Positions 1 through 6,904 of a DNA stretch of 13,442 nt are shown one piece after another. The position numbers and the translations under genes were made by a program. The notes beneath the pieces are model-generated. The model was not told where the DNA came from and made no database searches. It saw nothing but the letters and a program-made list of their open reading frames with translations. The stretch spans positions 1 to 13,442 of the forward strand of contig JAISQU010000076.1 in assembly GCA_031274005.1 (NCBI GenBank). Direction: 5' to 3'. The first letter of the stretch is position 1; each line of letters begins with the position of its first letter. This DNA comes from Spirochaetales bacterium (GTDB lineage: Bacteria > Spirochaetota > Spirochaetia > DTKZ01).

Positions 1-26
1 AGTTCAGACGTGTGCTCTTCCGATCT
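1..26. other. Illumina TruSeq adapter remnant (artefact)
   Basis: All 26 bases agree with the 3' part of the standard Illumina TruSeq multiplexing (read-2) adapter, ending in the familiar GCTCTTCCGATCT. It sits exactly at the contig edge, as expected for an untrimmed read end. It is a library artefact and should be removed; nothing biological should be read from it. Confidence 0.97.
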
Positions 27-36
27 AGCGGAAATC

Positions 37-55
37 CTTTTGGCGCAGCCAAAAG
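37..55. repeat. Perfect 8-bp inverted repeat, 3-nt loop
   Basis: CTTTTGGC at 37-44 pairs with GCCAAAAG at 48-55 around a GCA loop. AAT/ATT on the outside can extend it with a bulge. No T-run follows on the plus strand, so a classical terminator is not supported. With the hairpin at 75-97 it could be a REP-like intergenic element or the 3' structure of a gene beyond the contig edge. Confidence 0.6.
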
Positions 56-74
56 ATTGGAGCGAAAAGCCCGG

Positions 75-97
75 TTTGCGGCGTTTTACGCCGCAAA
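75..97. repeat. Perfect 10-bp inverted repeat, 3-nt loop
   Basis: TTTGCGGCGT at 75-84 pairs with ACGCCGCAAA at 88-97 around TTT, giving a strong GC-rich hairpin. It lies 20 bases after the hairpin at 37-55. No U-tract follows. A paired, palindromic, gene-free layout fits a dispersed intergenic repeat (REP/BIME-like) better than an intrinsic terminator, but copies elsewhere in the genome would be needed to say so. Confidence 0.65.
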
Positions 98-174
98 TGC
101 GCCCAAATTCCGAATTATAAGGAGATTTTGAACAGACTCTAAGTGCTGTTGCCCTCTCTCCCCTTTCCGTTTGA

Positions 175-203
175 TTGACAAATTCTCTGTTTCCGCCTAT
201 GCT
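175..203 (+). promoter_or_regulatory. Candidate sigma70 promoter for the acyltransferase-lipoprotein pair
   Basis: A consensus -35 box TTGACA (175-180) is followed after exactly 17 bases by TATGCT (198-203), which matches four of six -10 positions. Transcription would start near base 210, leaving a leader of about 100 bases before the ATG at 311. Nothing in bases 204-298 looks like a gene or a known riboswitch. Confidence 0.6.
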
Positions 204-310
204 TACCCGCAGGTTACAGGATCCTCTGCGGCCGTGCGGCTTTCGGATAATTCCGCGCCGGGGGCCTGGGCAGGGCGCGCGATGGAATACGGCCTGATGG
301 AGGGACTGCA

Positions 311-1198
311 ATGTCATCAAAAATATCCGAGAGATACCGTGACCTTATTATACAGATGGTGAAAAATAGTTCGCAGTCGGCGACGGTGACGGGCGCGAAT
401 ACTTTTCAGCCGGGGAATCTGACGAACCGGCCGTACATCGAGAAGATGCTGGCGGATCAGATGCTGCCGCAGAGCCGGATTGAGGGGCTGGAGAATCTTC
501 TGGATTTGCACAGGCGGTGCGAACAGGGCGCTTCCTGCCTGATTCTGATGGAACACTACAGTAATTTTGATTTGCCGGCGTTTGTGTATTTGCTGGAGAG
601 AAGCGGGGCGGAGGGCAGGGCGGCGGCTGATTCGATTATCGCGATTGCGGGCCTGAAGCTGAATGCGGAGAGCGATATGGTGCTGTCCTTTACCGAGGCG
701 TATTCGCGTATTGTGATTTATCCTTCGCGGTATTTCGATTCCATTACCGACCCGGAGGTTCTGAAGGCGGAGCGCGCGAAGAGTAACGCTATCAACCGGG
801 CGGCTCTGCACGAGATGGTGCGCTGCAAGCATGAGGGGCATATAATTCTTGTTTTTCCTGCGGGGACGCGCTACCGGCCGGACAAGCCCGATACAAAGCG
901 GGGCCTGAAAGAGATTGATTCGTATGTCAAGGCTTTTGATTATATGGTGTTTATCGGGTCCGGCGGGAATCTTCTGCGTATTAATCCGAACGGCGATATG
1001 TCGGAGGATATTCTCGCGGAGGATACTGTTATCTTTAAGATAGGCCCTGTTGTCGGCTGTCAGGAGTTCCGTTCGCACGCGCGAGAGGCGGCTGCGGAGG
1101 GGTCGGACGCAAAGAGGTTTACCGTCGACCGTGTTATGGAAGAGCTGGAAAAGCTGCACAAAGAGATAGAGGCTATACGGGAGCCGAAAACTTTATGA
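311..1198 (+). CDS. PlsC-like acyltransferase (HX4D family)
   Basis: This 295-aa protein probably transfers an acyl chain to a glycerophosphate-type acceptor at the inner face of the cytoplasmic membrane, as 1-acylglycerol-3-phosphate acyltransferases do. The family's catalytic HX4D motif is seen at residues 82-87 (HYSNFD). The glycerophosphate-binding block is seen at 182-187 (FPAGTR, where FPEGTR is usual), and hydrophobic strands surround both. There is no clear N-terminal membrane anchor, and the roughly 70-residue N-terminal extension is polar. The ATG at 311 has a strong ribosome site, GGAGGG at 299-304, six bases upstream. The frame closes just above (stop at 248-250) with no other ATG. 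The stop overlaps the start of the next gene, implying an operon. Acyl donor and exact acceptor cannot be read from the sequence, and the glutamate-to-alanine change in the FPEGTR block may reflect a different acceptor. Confidence 0.85.
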   Translation: MSSKISERYRDLIIQMVKNSSQSATVTGANTFQPGNLTNRPYIEKMLADQMLPQSRIEGLENLLDLHRRCEQGASCLILMEHYSNFDLPAFVYLLERSGAEGRAAADSIIAIAGLKLNAESDMVLSFTEAYSRIVIYPSRYFDSITDPEVLKAERAKSNAINRAALHEMVRCKHEGHIILVFPAGTRYRPDKPDTKRGLKEIDSYVKAFDYMVFIGSGGNLLRINPNGDMSEDILAEDTVIFKIGPVVGCQEFRSHAREAAAEGSDAKRFTVDRVMEELEKLHKEIEAIREPKTL

Positions 1199-1689
1199 GT
1201 ATGGGGTGTGGGGTGAAGCGCAAAATTATAAAAAAGCCCGCGGCGTCGGTGTGTATGGCCGCCGTGCCGGCCTTGTGTATTCTGGCGGCGCTGGCGGTTC
1301 TGCCGGGCTGTTCAAGCGGGCCTCCGGTTATTCCGGAGGATCTTTCTGTGATGCAGTTTTTCCAGAGGGCGCAGGAAGAGTCGGACTCAAGCGATTGGGA
1401 TAACGCCCTGTTTTACTACGAAACTTTTATTGAACGGCATCCCGAAGATTCGCCGAATATCATGGCGGCGCGTTACGAGATTGCGTACATCCACTATAAG
1501 CAGGGGGAAGACCGCCGAGCGGCGAATGAGTTTCAGGAGATTCTGAGCTTTTACGAGACAACCCCGCTGCCTTTAAGTTTTCCCCTGTGGCCTAGGGTGC
1601 TTGCGAAGAAGCTGCTGGAGACTCTCGCGGAAAGAGGCGTCACGCCTGAGGCCGCGCCCCCTGCGGCCGGGCCTAATGAGGCAGAATAA
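1195..1689 (+). CDS. TPR-containing lipoprotein
   Basis: A 164-aa protein with a positively charged start, a hydrophobic stretch (about residues 19-36) and a relaxed lipobox LPGC with Cys39, as expected for an SPase II-processed lipoprotein. The mature part holds two helix-turn-helix units of tetratricopeptide type, about 54-86 (DWDNALFYYETFIERHPED is typical) and about 87-121 (YEIAYIHYKQGEDRRAANEF). The tail is rich in Ala and Pro. TPR lipoproteins of this size usually act as periplasmic scaffolds, and a BamD-like role is possible but not shown. The ATG at 1195 overlaps the acyltransferase stop (ATGA), so translation is probably coupled. ATG 1201 and GTG 1213 are alternative starts that keep the signal peptide. 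The last 17 bases overlap the end of the convergent VWA gene. Confidence 0.8.
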   Translation: MSMGCGVKRKIIKKPAASVCMAAVPALCILAALAVLPGCSSGPPVIPEDLSVMQFFQRAQEESDSSDWDNALFYYETFIERHPEDSPNIMAARYEIAYIHYKQGEDRRAANEFQEILSFYETTPLPLSFPLWPRVLAKKLLETLAERGVTPEAAPPAAGPNEAE

Positions 1690-2797
1690 TTGTATAGAGG
1701 GTTATATTTTTTTCTTTCGCGCCGCGTTTGACCGACTCTTCGGTTATTTTTCCCCGCGGCCGGGGATGGGGGGGCGCGTCGCCGACCAGAACGATGAACC
1801 GGTTTTCCGCCTGCCAGTCATAGCTGCGTATGGCAGCGTCGAGGGCTTCGTGGACAGCTTCGGGGATGTCCCGCCCGCCCGCGACCCGTACCGCGTCAAT
1901 GGTTTTTTGCAACCCATCAAGGTCTGTGGTAAAGGGGATTACCCGGTTGAGGTACTCTTCATTGTAATCACGGTATAAAACCAGTCCCACCCGAAAGCTG
2001 TCGAAACGGCTTATATGTTCACGTATCATGGGCACGAGCAGTTCGCGCAGGTAGGGGATGTCGTCGAGCATGCTCTGGGTTGTGTCCAGGGCCAGGACGA
2101 AGTCTGCCGTAGGGGCTTTTTGTTTGTCTATGATGCGCGAGAGGCTGTCAATCATGTCTTCCTGGCCCGCAGAGGAGATCGCCTCCCCCTCTTCCGCGAT
2201 GTCCGTATAGCTGCGTACCGTGTCGGACATGTAGTTTTCTTTTCTGGGTCCCGGCAGGGGTCTCTGGATAATGCGCAGCACAAAGGGGTTGTCCTGAAAA
2301 GCTCCCGCGTAATCCGCGTAGGGTTTCGCAAAGGCCCGCACGCTCATGAATGTGCCGTCCAGAACCTGTACTTCGCCCTGCCGGCTCCAGGGGTAGCCGT
2401 ATTCCAGAATGTAGGGAATAAAAATATGAAAGGATTCGCCGAACTGTTCGTCGGGTTCGGGAGTTGAGTCAACAAGGAAGTAGCCGTCCTGTTTCAGGAA
2501 CGTTCCGTCAAGAATGCGCCGCTCCCCGCCGTTGATGGGATTATAGACGGAGGTTCTGTAGGCGAAGGTCGCGGGCCGCCGGGTAGGGCTTTCGGTTGAT
2601 TCAGTCAGCATAACCGAGGCGATTCCCGGTTTTTTGCGTATACGCAGGTGGTAGCCGCCCATGGTGTCCACCTCAACGCGCAGATCATCGGGCGACAGGC
2701 CAAGATCTTCCCCCATGCCCTGAGATTCCTGGGCGTACACAAAACCGCACAGAATCATACATACGGCGGCGAACGCCCCCCCGCGGAATCTTCTCAT
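1673..2797 (-). CDS. Exported von Willebrand factor A (VWA) domain protein
   Basis: A 374-aa protein starting with a signal peptide (MRRFRGG, then a hydrophobic core, cleavage near VYAQ), so it acts outside the cytoplasmic membrane. Residues about 35-190 are beta-rich and unrecognised. Residues about 231-374 form a VWA domain. The metal-ion-dependent adhesion site reads LDTTQSM (D238, T240, S242), a DxTxS version of DxSxS, followed by YRDYNE, GGRDIPEAV (about 307-315) and VGDAPPH (338-344). These blocks resemble hemicentin-type VWA domains. VWA domains bind protein ligands through Mg2+; the ligand is unknown. I chose the ATG at 2797 because it has AAGGA at 2807-2811, nine bases upstream, and gives a clean signal peptide. 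A TTG at 2818 would add seven residues. It begins 13 bases after glmS, so it is probably cotranscribed with it. Confidence 0.85.
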   Translation of the reverse strand: MRRFRGGAFAAVCMILCGFVYAQESQGMGEDLGLSPDDLRVEVDTMGGYHLRIRKKPGIASVMLTESTESPTRRPATFAYRTSVYNPINGGERRILDGTFLKQDGYFLVDSTPEPDEQFGESFHIFIPYILEYGYPWSRQGEVQVLDGTFMSVRAFAKPYADYAGAFQDNPFVLRIIQRPLPGPRKENYMSDTVRSYTDIAEEGEAISSAGQEDMIDSLSRIIDKQKAPTADFVLALDTTQSMLDDIPYLRELLVPMIREHISRFDSFRVGLVLYRDYNEEYLNRVIPFTTDLDGLQKTIDAVRVAGGRDIPEAVHEALDAAIRSYDWQAENRFIVLVGDAPPHPRPRGKITEESVKRGAKEKNITLYTIILPH

Positions 2798-2810
2798 AAC
2801 AGCAGATCCT

Positions 2811-4634
2811 TCATTCAACGGTTACGCTTTTGGCCAGGTTGCGGGGCTGGTCAACGTCGCGGCCAAGTTTGAGGGCCGTGTAATAGGCAAAGAGCTGCAA
2901 CGGCACAATCATTAAAAAGGGGTACATCAGCTCACCCGCTTTGGGAATGGCAATTATATCGTCGGCGGTGTCCCGGACTTCCGCGTCGTCCGCAACGCAC
3001 AGGGCAATAACTTTGCCCTTGCGGGCCTTGACTTCTTTCATGTTTGAGATGACTTTTCCGCGCAGACTGTCATTGGGCACAAGGAAAATGCTGGGGGTTT
3101 CGTCGTTGATAAGAGCGATGGGCCCGTGCTTGATTTCCGCGGCGCTGTAGCCTTCCGCGTGGATATAGGAAATTTCCTTGAGTTTCAGGGCGCCTTCCAG
3201 GGCAACCGGATAATTCAGGCCGCGGCCCAGAAAAAGGAAATCCCTGTAGCGGCTGTATTTTTCCGCAAGAGCGCGGATGTGGTTCTGCTCTTCAAAGCCC
3301 TTTTGTATGAGGCCGGGCAGGGCCTCAAGGCAGGCAATAAAATCCCTGCCCGCCTCGAAAGACATGTTGTGCATGCGGGCAATAAGCAGGGTAAACAGGT
3401 AGAACGCCGTAAGCTGGCTGGTAAAAGCCTTTGTCGAGGCTACGGCGATTTCGGGGCCGGAATGTATATAGACCCCCGCGCCGGCTTCCCGCGCAATAGA
3501 AGAGCCTACGACGTTGCAGATACCCAGTACCCTTGCGCCCTTGCGTTTGAGTTCCCGCATGGCCGAGAGGGTGTCGAGGGTCTCCCCGGATTGGGAGACG
3601 GCGAAGTACAGGCTGCCCCGCTCGACAATGGGGTTTCTGTAGCGCAATTCAGAGGCAAGCTCCGCCGTGCAGGGGATCTGCGCCACGGACTCTATCAGGT
3701 ACGCGGCGACAAGCCCCGCGTGAAAGGAAGTCCCGGCCGCGACGATTTTAATCCTTTCAATGTCGCGCAGCTCGGTAGTGCTCATATTTAGCCCGCCCAG
3801 ACGCGCTGTGGCGTTTTCCTGATCAATGCGCCCCTGCATGGCCCGCAAAACCGATTCGGGCTGTTCGAAAATTTCTTTTTCCATGAAGTGGGGGTGACCC
3901 TGCTTTTCGATGTTTTCGAGTTCCCAACTGATTGTTTCGATTTTCTTGTCAACAGGGCGGTCACGCAGATCGCAGATGTGATAATCGCTGTTTGTGATGG
4001 AAACCACTTCGCCGTCTTCAAGATACACGACCTGTTTTGTATGCGACAGGGTAGCCATAACATCCGAGGCCAGAAACATCTCCTCCTGCCCCACTCCCAG
4101 AACCAGGGGCGAACCGTTGCGCGCGCCGACAAGACGGCCGGGCTCTTTCGCGTGAATGCAGATAAGGCCGTAGGTTCCTTTTAAAAGCTGCAGGGTTTCC
4201 TTGACCGCCGTCTCCAGGTCGCCTTCGTAAAAGTCGGAAACAAGATGGGCTATGACCTCGCTGTCGGTCTGCGAACGAAAGACGTGACCTTCGTTTACAA
4301 GTTTTTCTTTCAGGGCCGAGAAGTTTTCGATAATGCCGTTATGGACAATGGCTATATCCCCGGCGCAGTTGGTATGGGGATGGGCGTTGACATCGTTGAC
4401 TACCCCGTGTGTTGCCCAGCGGGTATGCCCTATGCCATAGACGCCGGGAAGATTTTCCGGCACGATTTCACGCAGCTGGGCTATTTTGCCCGTACGTTTG
4501 ATGATTGTCAGTTCTCCGGCGGAAGCAACGCAGATTCCCGCCGAATCGTAGCCCCTGTACTCAAGGCGTTTCAGGCCGTCAAGAAGTACGTCTTTAGCCG
4601 CCCGCGGGCCGCAATAACCGATTATACCGCACAT
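2811..4634 (-). CDS. glmS: Glutamine--fructose-6-phosphate aminotransferase (isomerizing)
   Basis: The cytoplasmic enzyme makes glucosamine-6-phosphate from fructose-6-phosphate and glutamine, the first committed step to UDP-GlcNAc for peptidoglycan and lipid-linked sugars. At 607 aa it matches the usual length. The start must be the ATG at 4634: it yields MCGIIGYCG, in which Cys2 becomes the N-terminal nucleophile of the glutaminase domain (about 2-225, with RWATHG at 72-77, HNGIIEN at 98-104 and SQTDSEV at 121-127). Two SIS sugar-isomerase domains follow (about 290-420 with SQSGETLDT at 347-355 and STKAFTSQ at 400-407; about 460-595). Glu487, His503 and Lys602 in the canonical tail DQPRNLAKSVTVE correspond to the known isomerase residues, so the enzyme looks intact. 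The ribosome site is weak (AAGGG almost touches the ATG). No glmS ribozyme fits in the 59-base upstream gap. Confidence 0.98.
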   Translation of the reverse strand: MCGIIGYCGPRAAKDVLLDGLKRLEYRGYDSAGICVASAGELTIIKRTGKIAQLREIVPENLPGVYGIGHTRWATHGVVNDVNAHPHTNCAGDIAIVHNGIIENFSALKEKLVNEGHVFRSQTDSEVIAHLVSDFYEGDLETAVKETLQLLKGTYGLICIHAKEPGRLVGARNGSPLVLGVGQEEMFLASDVMATLSHTKQVVYLEDGEVVSITNSDYHICDLRDRPVDKKIETISWELENIEKQGHPHFMEKEIFEQPESVLRAMQGRIDQENATARLGGLNMSTTELRDIERIKIVAAGTSFHAGLVAAYLIESVAQIPCTAELASELRYRNPIVERGSLYFAVSQSGETLDTLSAMRELKRKGARVLGICNVVGSSIAREAGAGVYIHSGPEIAVASTKAFTSQLTAFYLFTLLIARMHNMSFEAGRDFIACLEALPGLIQKGFEEQNHIRALAEKYSRYRDFLFLGRGLNYPVALEGALKLKEISYIHAEGYSAAEIKHGPIALINDETPSIFLVPNDSLRGKVISNMKEVKARKGKVIALCVADDAEVRDTADDIIAIPKAGELMYPFLMIVPLQLFAYYTALKLGRDVDQPRNLAKSVTVE

Positions 4635-4658
4635 ACCCTTATTTTCGGCCCGGAAAGC

Positions 4659-4687
4659 TTGCAGATAAAGGGTTGAGATATTAATAT
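4659..4687 (+). promoter_or_regulatory. Candidate promoter for the small lipoprotein gene
   Basis: TTGCAG (4659-4664), a 17-base spacer and TAATAT (4682-4687) form a reasonable sigma70 promoter. The expected transcription start falls on or next to the ATG at 4694. The -10 box lies within a perfect 10-base palindrome, TTAATATTAA (4681-4690). That palindrome sits in the short divergent gap shared with glmS and could serve both directions or bind a regulator. Confidence 0.5.
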
Positions 4688-4693
4688 TAACGT

Positions 4694-5077
4694 ATGACAA
4701 AAATACCCATGAAAAACGCTGCGGTTTCTATTATGATACTGGCGGCGGCTCTTGCGGGATGTTCTTCGGGCCCTCAGGATACGCAGACCGGAGGGATTTC
4801 CGCCCCCGCGGCAAGCTCCGGGTCCCTGACAGGAACATGGAAGCTGACGGAAGCGGATTCCTCACAAATTATGGAGTTCAGGCCGGACGGCACAGGAATC
4901 CTGAATGTCTATGACGCGAACGGCCAGGTAACAAAAACAAGCGCGCTGGCCTACTCTTTTGAGGATGATTCACGCTACGCGGTTGTGGGCGAACAATGGG
5001 TCAGCTTTGTCTCCTGCGAAGTGCGGGAAGGCCGTCTTACCGTAAAGGCAAGCGGCAAAGTGTTTACAAAACAGTAG
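4694..5077 (+). CDS. Small lipoprotein with lipocalin-like C-terminal domain
   Basis: A 127-aa protein with a lipoprotein signal: a short basic start, hydrophobic residues 11-21 and lipobox LAGC with Cys23. A Ser/Gly/Thr/Pro-rich linker (about 24-44) follows. The rest (about 45-127) starts with GTWKLTEAD and continues with FRPDGTGIL and several short beta strands, a pattern seen in small lipocalin-like or META-like domains of bacterial lipoproteins. Its function is unknown. It diverges from glmS and converges on the phosphatidyltransferase gene, whose stop is only seven bases away. No Shine-Dalgarno precedes ATG 4694, which coincides with the predicted transcription start, so the message may be leaderless. 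The in-frame ATG at 4709 is an alternative that also keeps the signal peptide. Confidence 0.78.
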   Translation: MTKIPMKNAAVSIMILAAALAGCSSGPQDTQTGGISAPAASSGSLTGTWKLTEADSSQIMEFRPDGTGILNVYDANGQVTKTSALAYSFEDDSRYAVVGEQWVSFVSCEVREGRLTVKASGKVFTKQ

Positions 5078-5084
5078 CAACCAT

Positions 5085-5804
5085 TCAGTCACGGTTTTTG
5101 TTTTTCACGGCCAGCCTGAAAACAATCCACACCGAACCAATGCCGTAGAGCAGGGTATAAAAGAAAAGCGCCCAATGCAGTTTGCCGAAATACACGCCCG
5201 CGCACATCGCGGGAACCATAACTCCCGTTACGCCGGCGTTTTCCGAAATCCACTTTTCCCGGCCCGGTTTCTGCTGCGCCGGGGTTCCCGCCACTGAAGC
5301 CGTTATGGTAAACGCGCTAACCCTGCGCGCCTGCACAGCCGCGCGCATCAGCATATTGGCCGCCGCGGAGAAGCCGCCCAAAAAAATACACAGACCGACG
5401 GGGCCGTCAAAGCCGCCCGCGCGCTCGGCCGCCACGCCCAGAGAAAGCAAAGCCGCCGTGTATACGATGTAACCGCTCACCGTGTCGGTCCAGGCTCCCC
5501 AAGGGCTTGGTTTTTTGATGGTCCGGGCCATGTTTCCGTCCACGCAGTCAAGAACGGAAAAGATAAAAAAACCCGCTATGCCCGCCCACCGGAAGACGCC
5601 GCCCGCCAGGCCAAACAGAACCGCGCCCGCCACGGCAAAAAAAACGCCTGTCCAGCTTACCGTGTTGGGACTTAGAGCGCAGCGCAGGGCAAGCCAGGCC
5701 ACGGGATACGAAAGCGGGCGCAGCACGCAGCGGGTCCAGAAGCCGTCGGCACTGTGCTTTTCCGGAGTAAGCGAGGCTGTAACATCCTTCAAACTGTACT
5801 TCAT
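5085..5804 (-). CDS. CDP-alcohol phosphatidyltransferase-like membrane protein, degenerate motif
   Basis: A 239-aa multi-pass membrane protein of the family that joins a CDP-activated lipid or alcohol to a second alcohol to make phospholipid head groups. The family signature DxxDGxxARx8Gx3Dx3D appears at residues 86-111: D86, D89, G90, A93, R94, G103 and D107 are all present, but the last position, 111, is Gly (codon at 5472-5474). In characterised members that fourth Asp is the proposed general base. SPNTVSWTG at 45-53 is the usual entry to the first helices, and about six hydrophobic segments can be seen. The start ATG overlaps the stop of the glycosyltransferase at 5801-6874 (ATGA), implying coupled translation and a shared product. 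The substrate is not predictable. It could be a subfamily that uses another base, or a non-catalytic homologue. Confidence 0.82.
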   Translation of the reverse strand: MKYSLKDVTASLTPEKHSADGFWTRCVLRPLSYPVAWLALRCALSPNTVSWTGVFFAVAGAVLFGLAGGVFRWAGIAGFFIFSVLDCVDGNMARTIKKPSPWGAWTDTVSGYIVYTAALLSLGVAAERAGGFDGPVGLCIFLGGFSAAANMLMRAAVQARRVSAFTITASVAGTPAQQKPGREKWISENAGVTGVMVPAMCAGVYFGKLHWALFFYTLLYGIGSVWIVFRLAVKNKNRD

Positions 5805-6874
5805 AATGAACGTATTTCCTTTATTATTTCTTCAAATCTTTCTTCAAGTCCGGCAAGCTGGGCGCGGTAGCGTTCCCATGCAGCGCGGGCAATGCGAAGC
5901 CGCAGCCCGGCATTATCCAGATACTCGCCGGTTTTTTCCAGAAGGTCTTCGGCGTCCCAGGAAAAAGGGACATAGGTTTCGCCGGCGCGGAAAACATCGG
6001 GCCAGGTCTCAAGGTGTTCCATATCGGGTTTCATGAGAAGAGAACCGGCTCGGACAGCCTCAAAGTCCCGCAGGCACAACTCCCCCCAGCCAAAGGGAGA
6101 CAGCACAATTTTCGACCGGGACAGTTCCCTGTTGTACTGTTTTTGCGGCGCCTCTCCCACAAGAAAGCGCGGATCACCGCCTATGCGTTCAAGAATGAGT
6201 TTTCGCTGATACGCGATGGACGGGCGGCCGGTCAAAAGAATGCGGGCGTGAACATCGATTTCGCCGGTATTCAAACCCACAGGATCATCCGCCGGTTTTT
6301 TGTGTGTGTAAAAAAGCCGCGCGGCGCGCACGCCAAAAACCCTGGAAAACGCGACGCCCGCTCTTTGCCGCAGCATTTCGCGGGGGTAGTCTCCGGCCCC
6401 TATATTCCAGGACAGCCGGAGTTTGGCGAGCTGCGAATCGTCTTCGGCGACGGCTCTCTCCCGCGGATCAGGATCCGTGACGCCGTATTTTTCATGGTAA
6501 TAATCGGAGTACAACTCCTTGCCGTACAGGCTCTTCTTTTTATAAAGGGAGCGGTCTCTGAACAGAGCCTTGCTGTAAAAAAGGTCAACATAGGGCAGAA
6601 CCTCCAGCCGGGGAATGCCGCCGCCCGCGTCGTCGTGAAAGTATACAAGGCGGCGGTATTTTGCCCGCAGCTTCTCCAGGAGGCCGGCATCAACTCTGTC
6701 GGGTTTAATAAACTGGCGTATCATGATGAGGGTATCGTTTGTATCCCCGGAAAGGCACCATTCGGCCGAAGTTGTAAGATCGAAACGGCCGGGGCCGCCG
6801 AACGTCAGAAAAGGATGCAGGGAATAAAAACAGGCGATTCTGTCCGCAAGGGTTAATACGGTTATCTTGTTCAT
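5801..6874 (-). CDS. GT-B type glycosyltransferase (Glyco_trans_1_2-like)
   Basis: A 357-aa soluble protein. The C-terminal third carries the nucleotide-sugar-binding half seen in GT-B enzymes of the exostosin/Glyco_trans_1_2 type: LSRSKIVLSPFGWGELCLRDFEAVRAG (about 251-277), then KPDMEHLETWPDVF (282-295) and a YVPFSWD block (301-307). The N-terminal half is weakly conserved, and DPDPRER to LSWNIGAGDYP (134-164) is typical of this group. Donor and acceptor are unknown. The start at 6874 (MNKITVLTLADRIACF) gives a plausible first beta strand. A 35-residue extension to 6979 exists but would run antisense through the start of the next gene and has no family features. No good ribosome site is seen. 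It shares a four-base overlap with the phosphatidyltransferase, so the two likely modify the same lipid or glycan. Confidence 0.8.
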   Translation of the reverse strand: MNKITVLTLADRIACFYSLHPFLTFGGPGRFDLTTSAEWCLSGDTNDTLIMIRQFIKPDRVDAGLLEKLRAKYRRLVYFHDDAGGGIPRLEVLPYVDLFYSKALFRDRSLYKKKSLYGKELYSDYYHEKYGVTDPDPRERAVAEDDSQLAKLRLSWNIGAGDYPREMLRQRAGVAFSRVFGVRAARLFYTHKKPADDPVGLNTGEIDVHARILLTGRPSIAYQRKLILERIGGDPRFLVGEAPQKQYNRELSRSKIVLSPFGWGELCLRDFEAVRAGSLLMKPDMEHLETWPDVFRAGETYVPFSWDAEDLLEKTGEYLDNAGLRLRIARAAWERYRAQLAGLEERFEEIIKEIRSL

Positions 6875-6895
6875 ATATGGATACGTCTGTATAAT
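6867..6895 (+). promoter_or_regulatory. Strong candidate promoter for the second glycosyltransferase
   Basis: TTGTTC (6867-6872) is separated by exactly 17 bases from a consensus TATAAT (6890-6895). The start point would be about 6902, only three bases before the ATG at 6905. The -35 box overlaps the first codons of the divergent glycosyltransferase, so the two transcription units are tightly packed. Confidence 0.6.
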
Positions 6896-6904
6896 TACAA
6901 AGAA

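Noticed and set aside
171..362. A 63-codon plus-strand frame before the acyltransferase
   Set aside because: It starts at TTG with no ribosome site, has no recognisable features, overlaps the -35 to leader region and runs into the acyltransferase in another frame.
317..1159. A 280-codon minus-strand frame opposite the acyltransferase
   Set aside because: Long antisense frames are common in GC-rich genes. The translation is Arg/His/Gln-rich with no motif, while the plus strand carries HX4D and FPAGTR.
4635..4693. glmS ribozyme or other riboswitch upstream of glmS
   Set aside because: The gap to the divergent lipoprotein gene is only 59 bases, too short for the ribozyme, and shows none of its conserved core.
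4635..4700. Upstream extension of glmS to an ATG at 4700
   Set aside because: The enzyme needs Cys directly after the initiator Met, which fixes the start at 4634. The extension would also block the catalytic N-terminus.
6014..6856. A 280-codon plus-strand frame opposite the minus-strand glycosyltransferase
   Set aside because: It is a shadow frame without motifs; the opposite strand has a recognisable GT-B C-terminal half.
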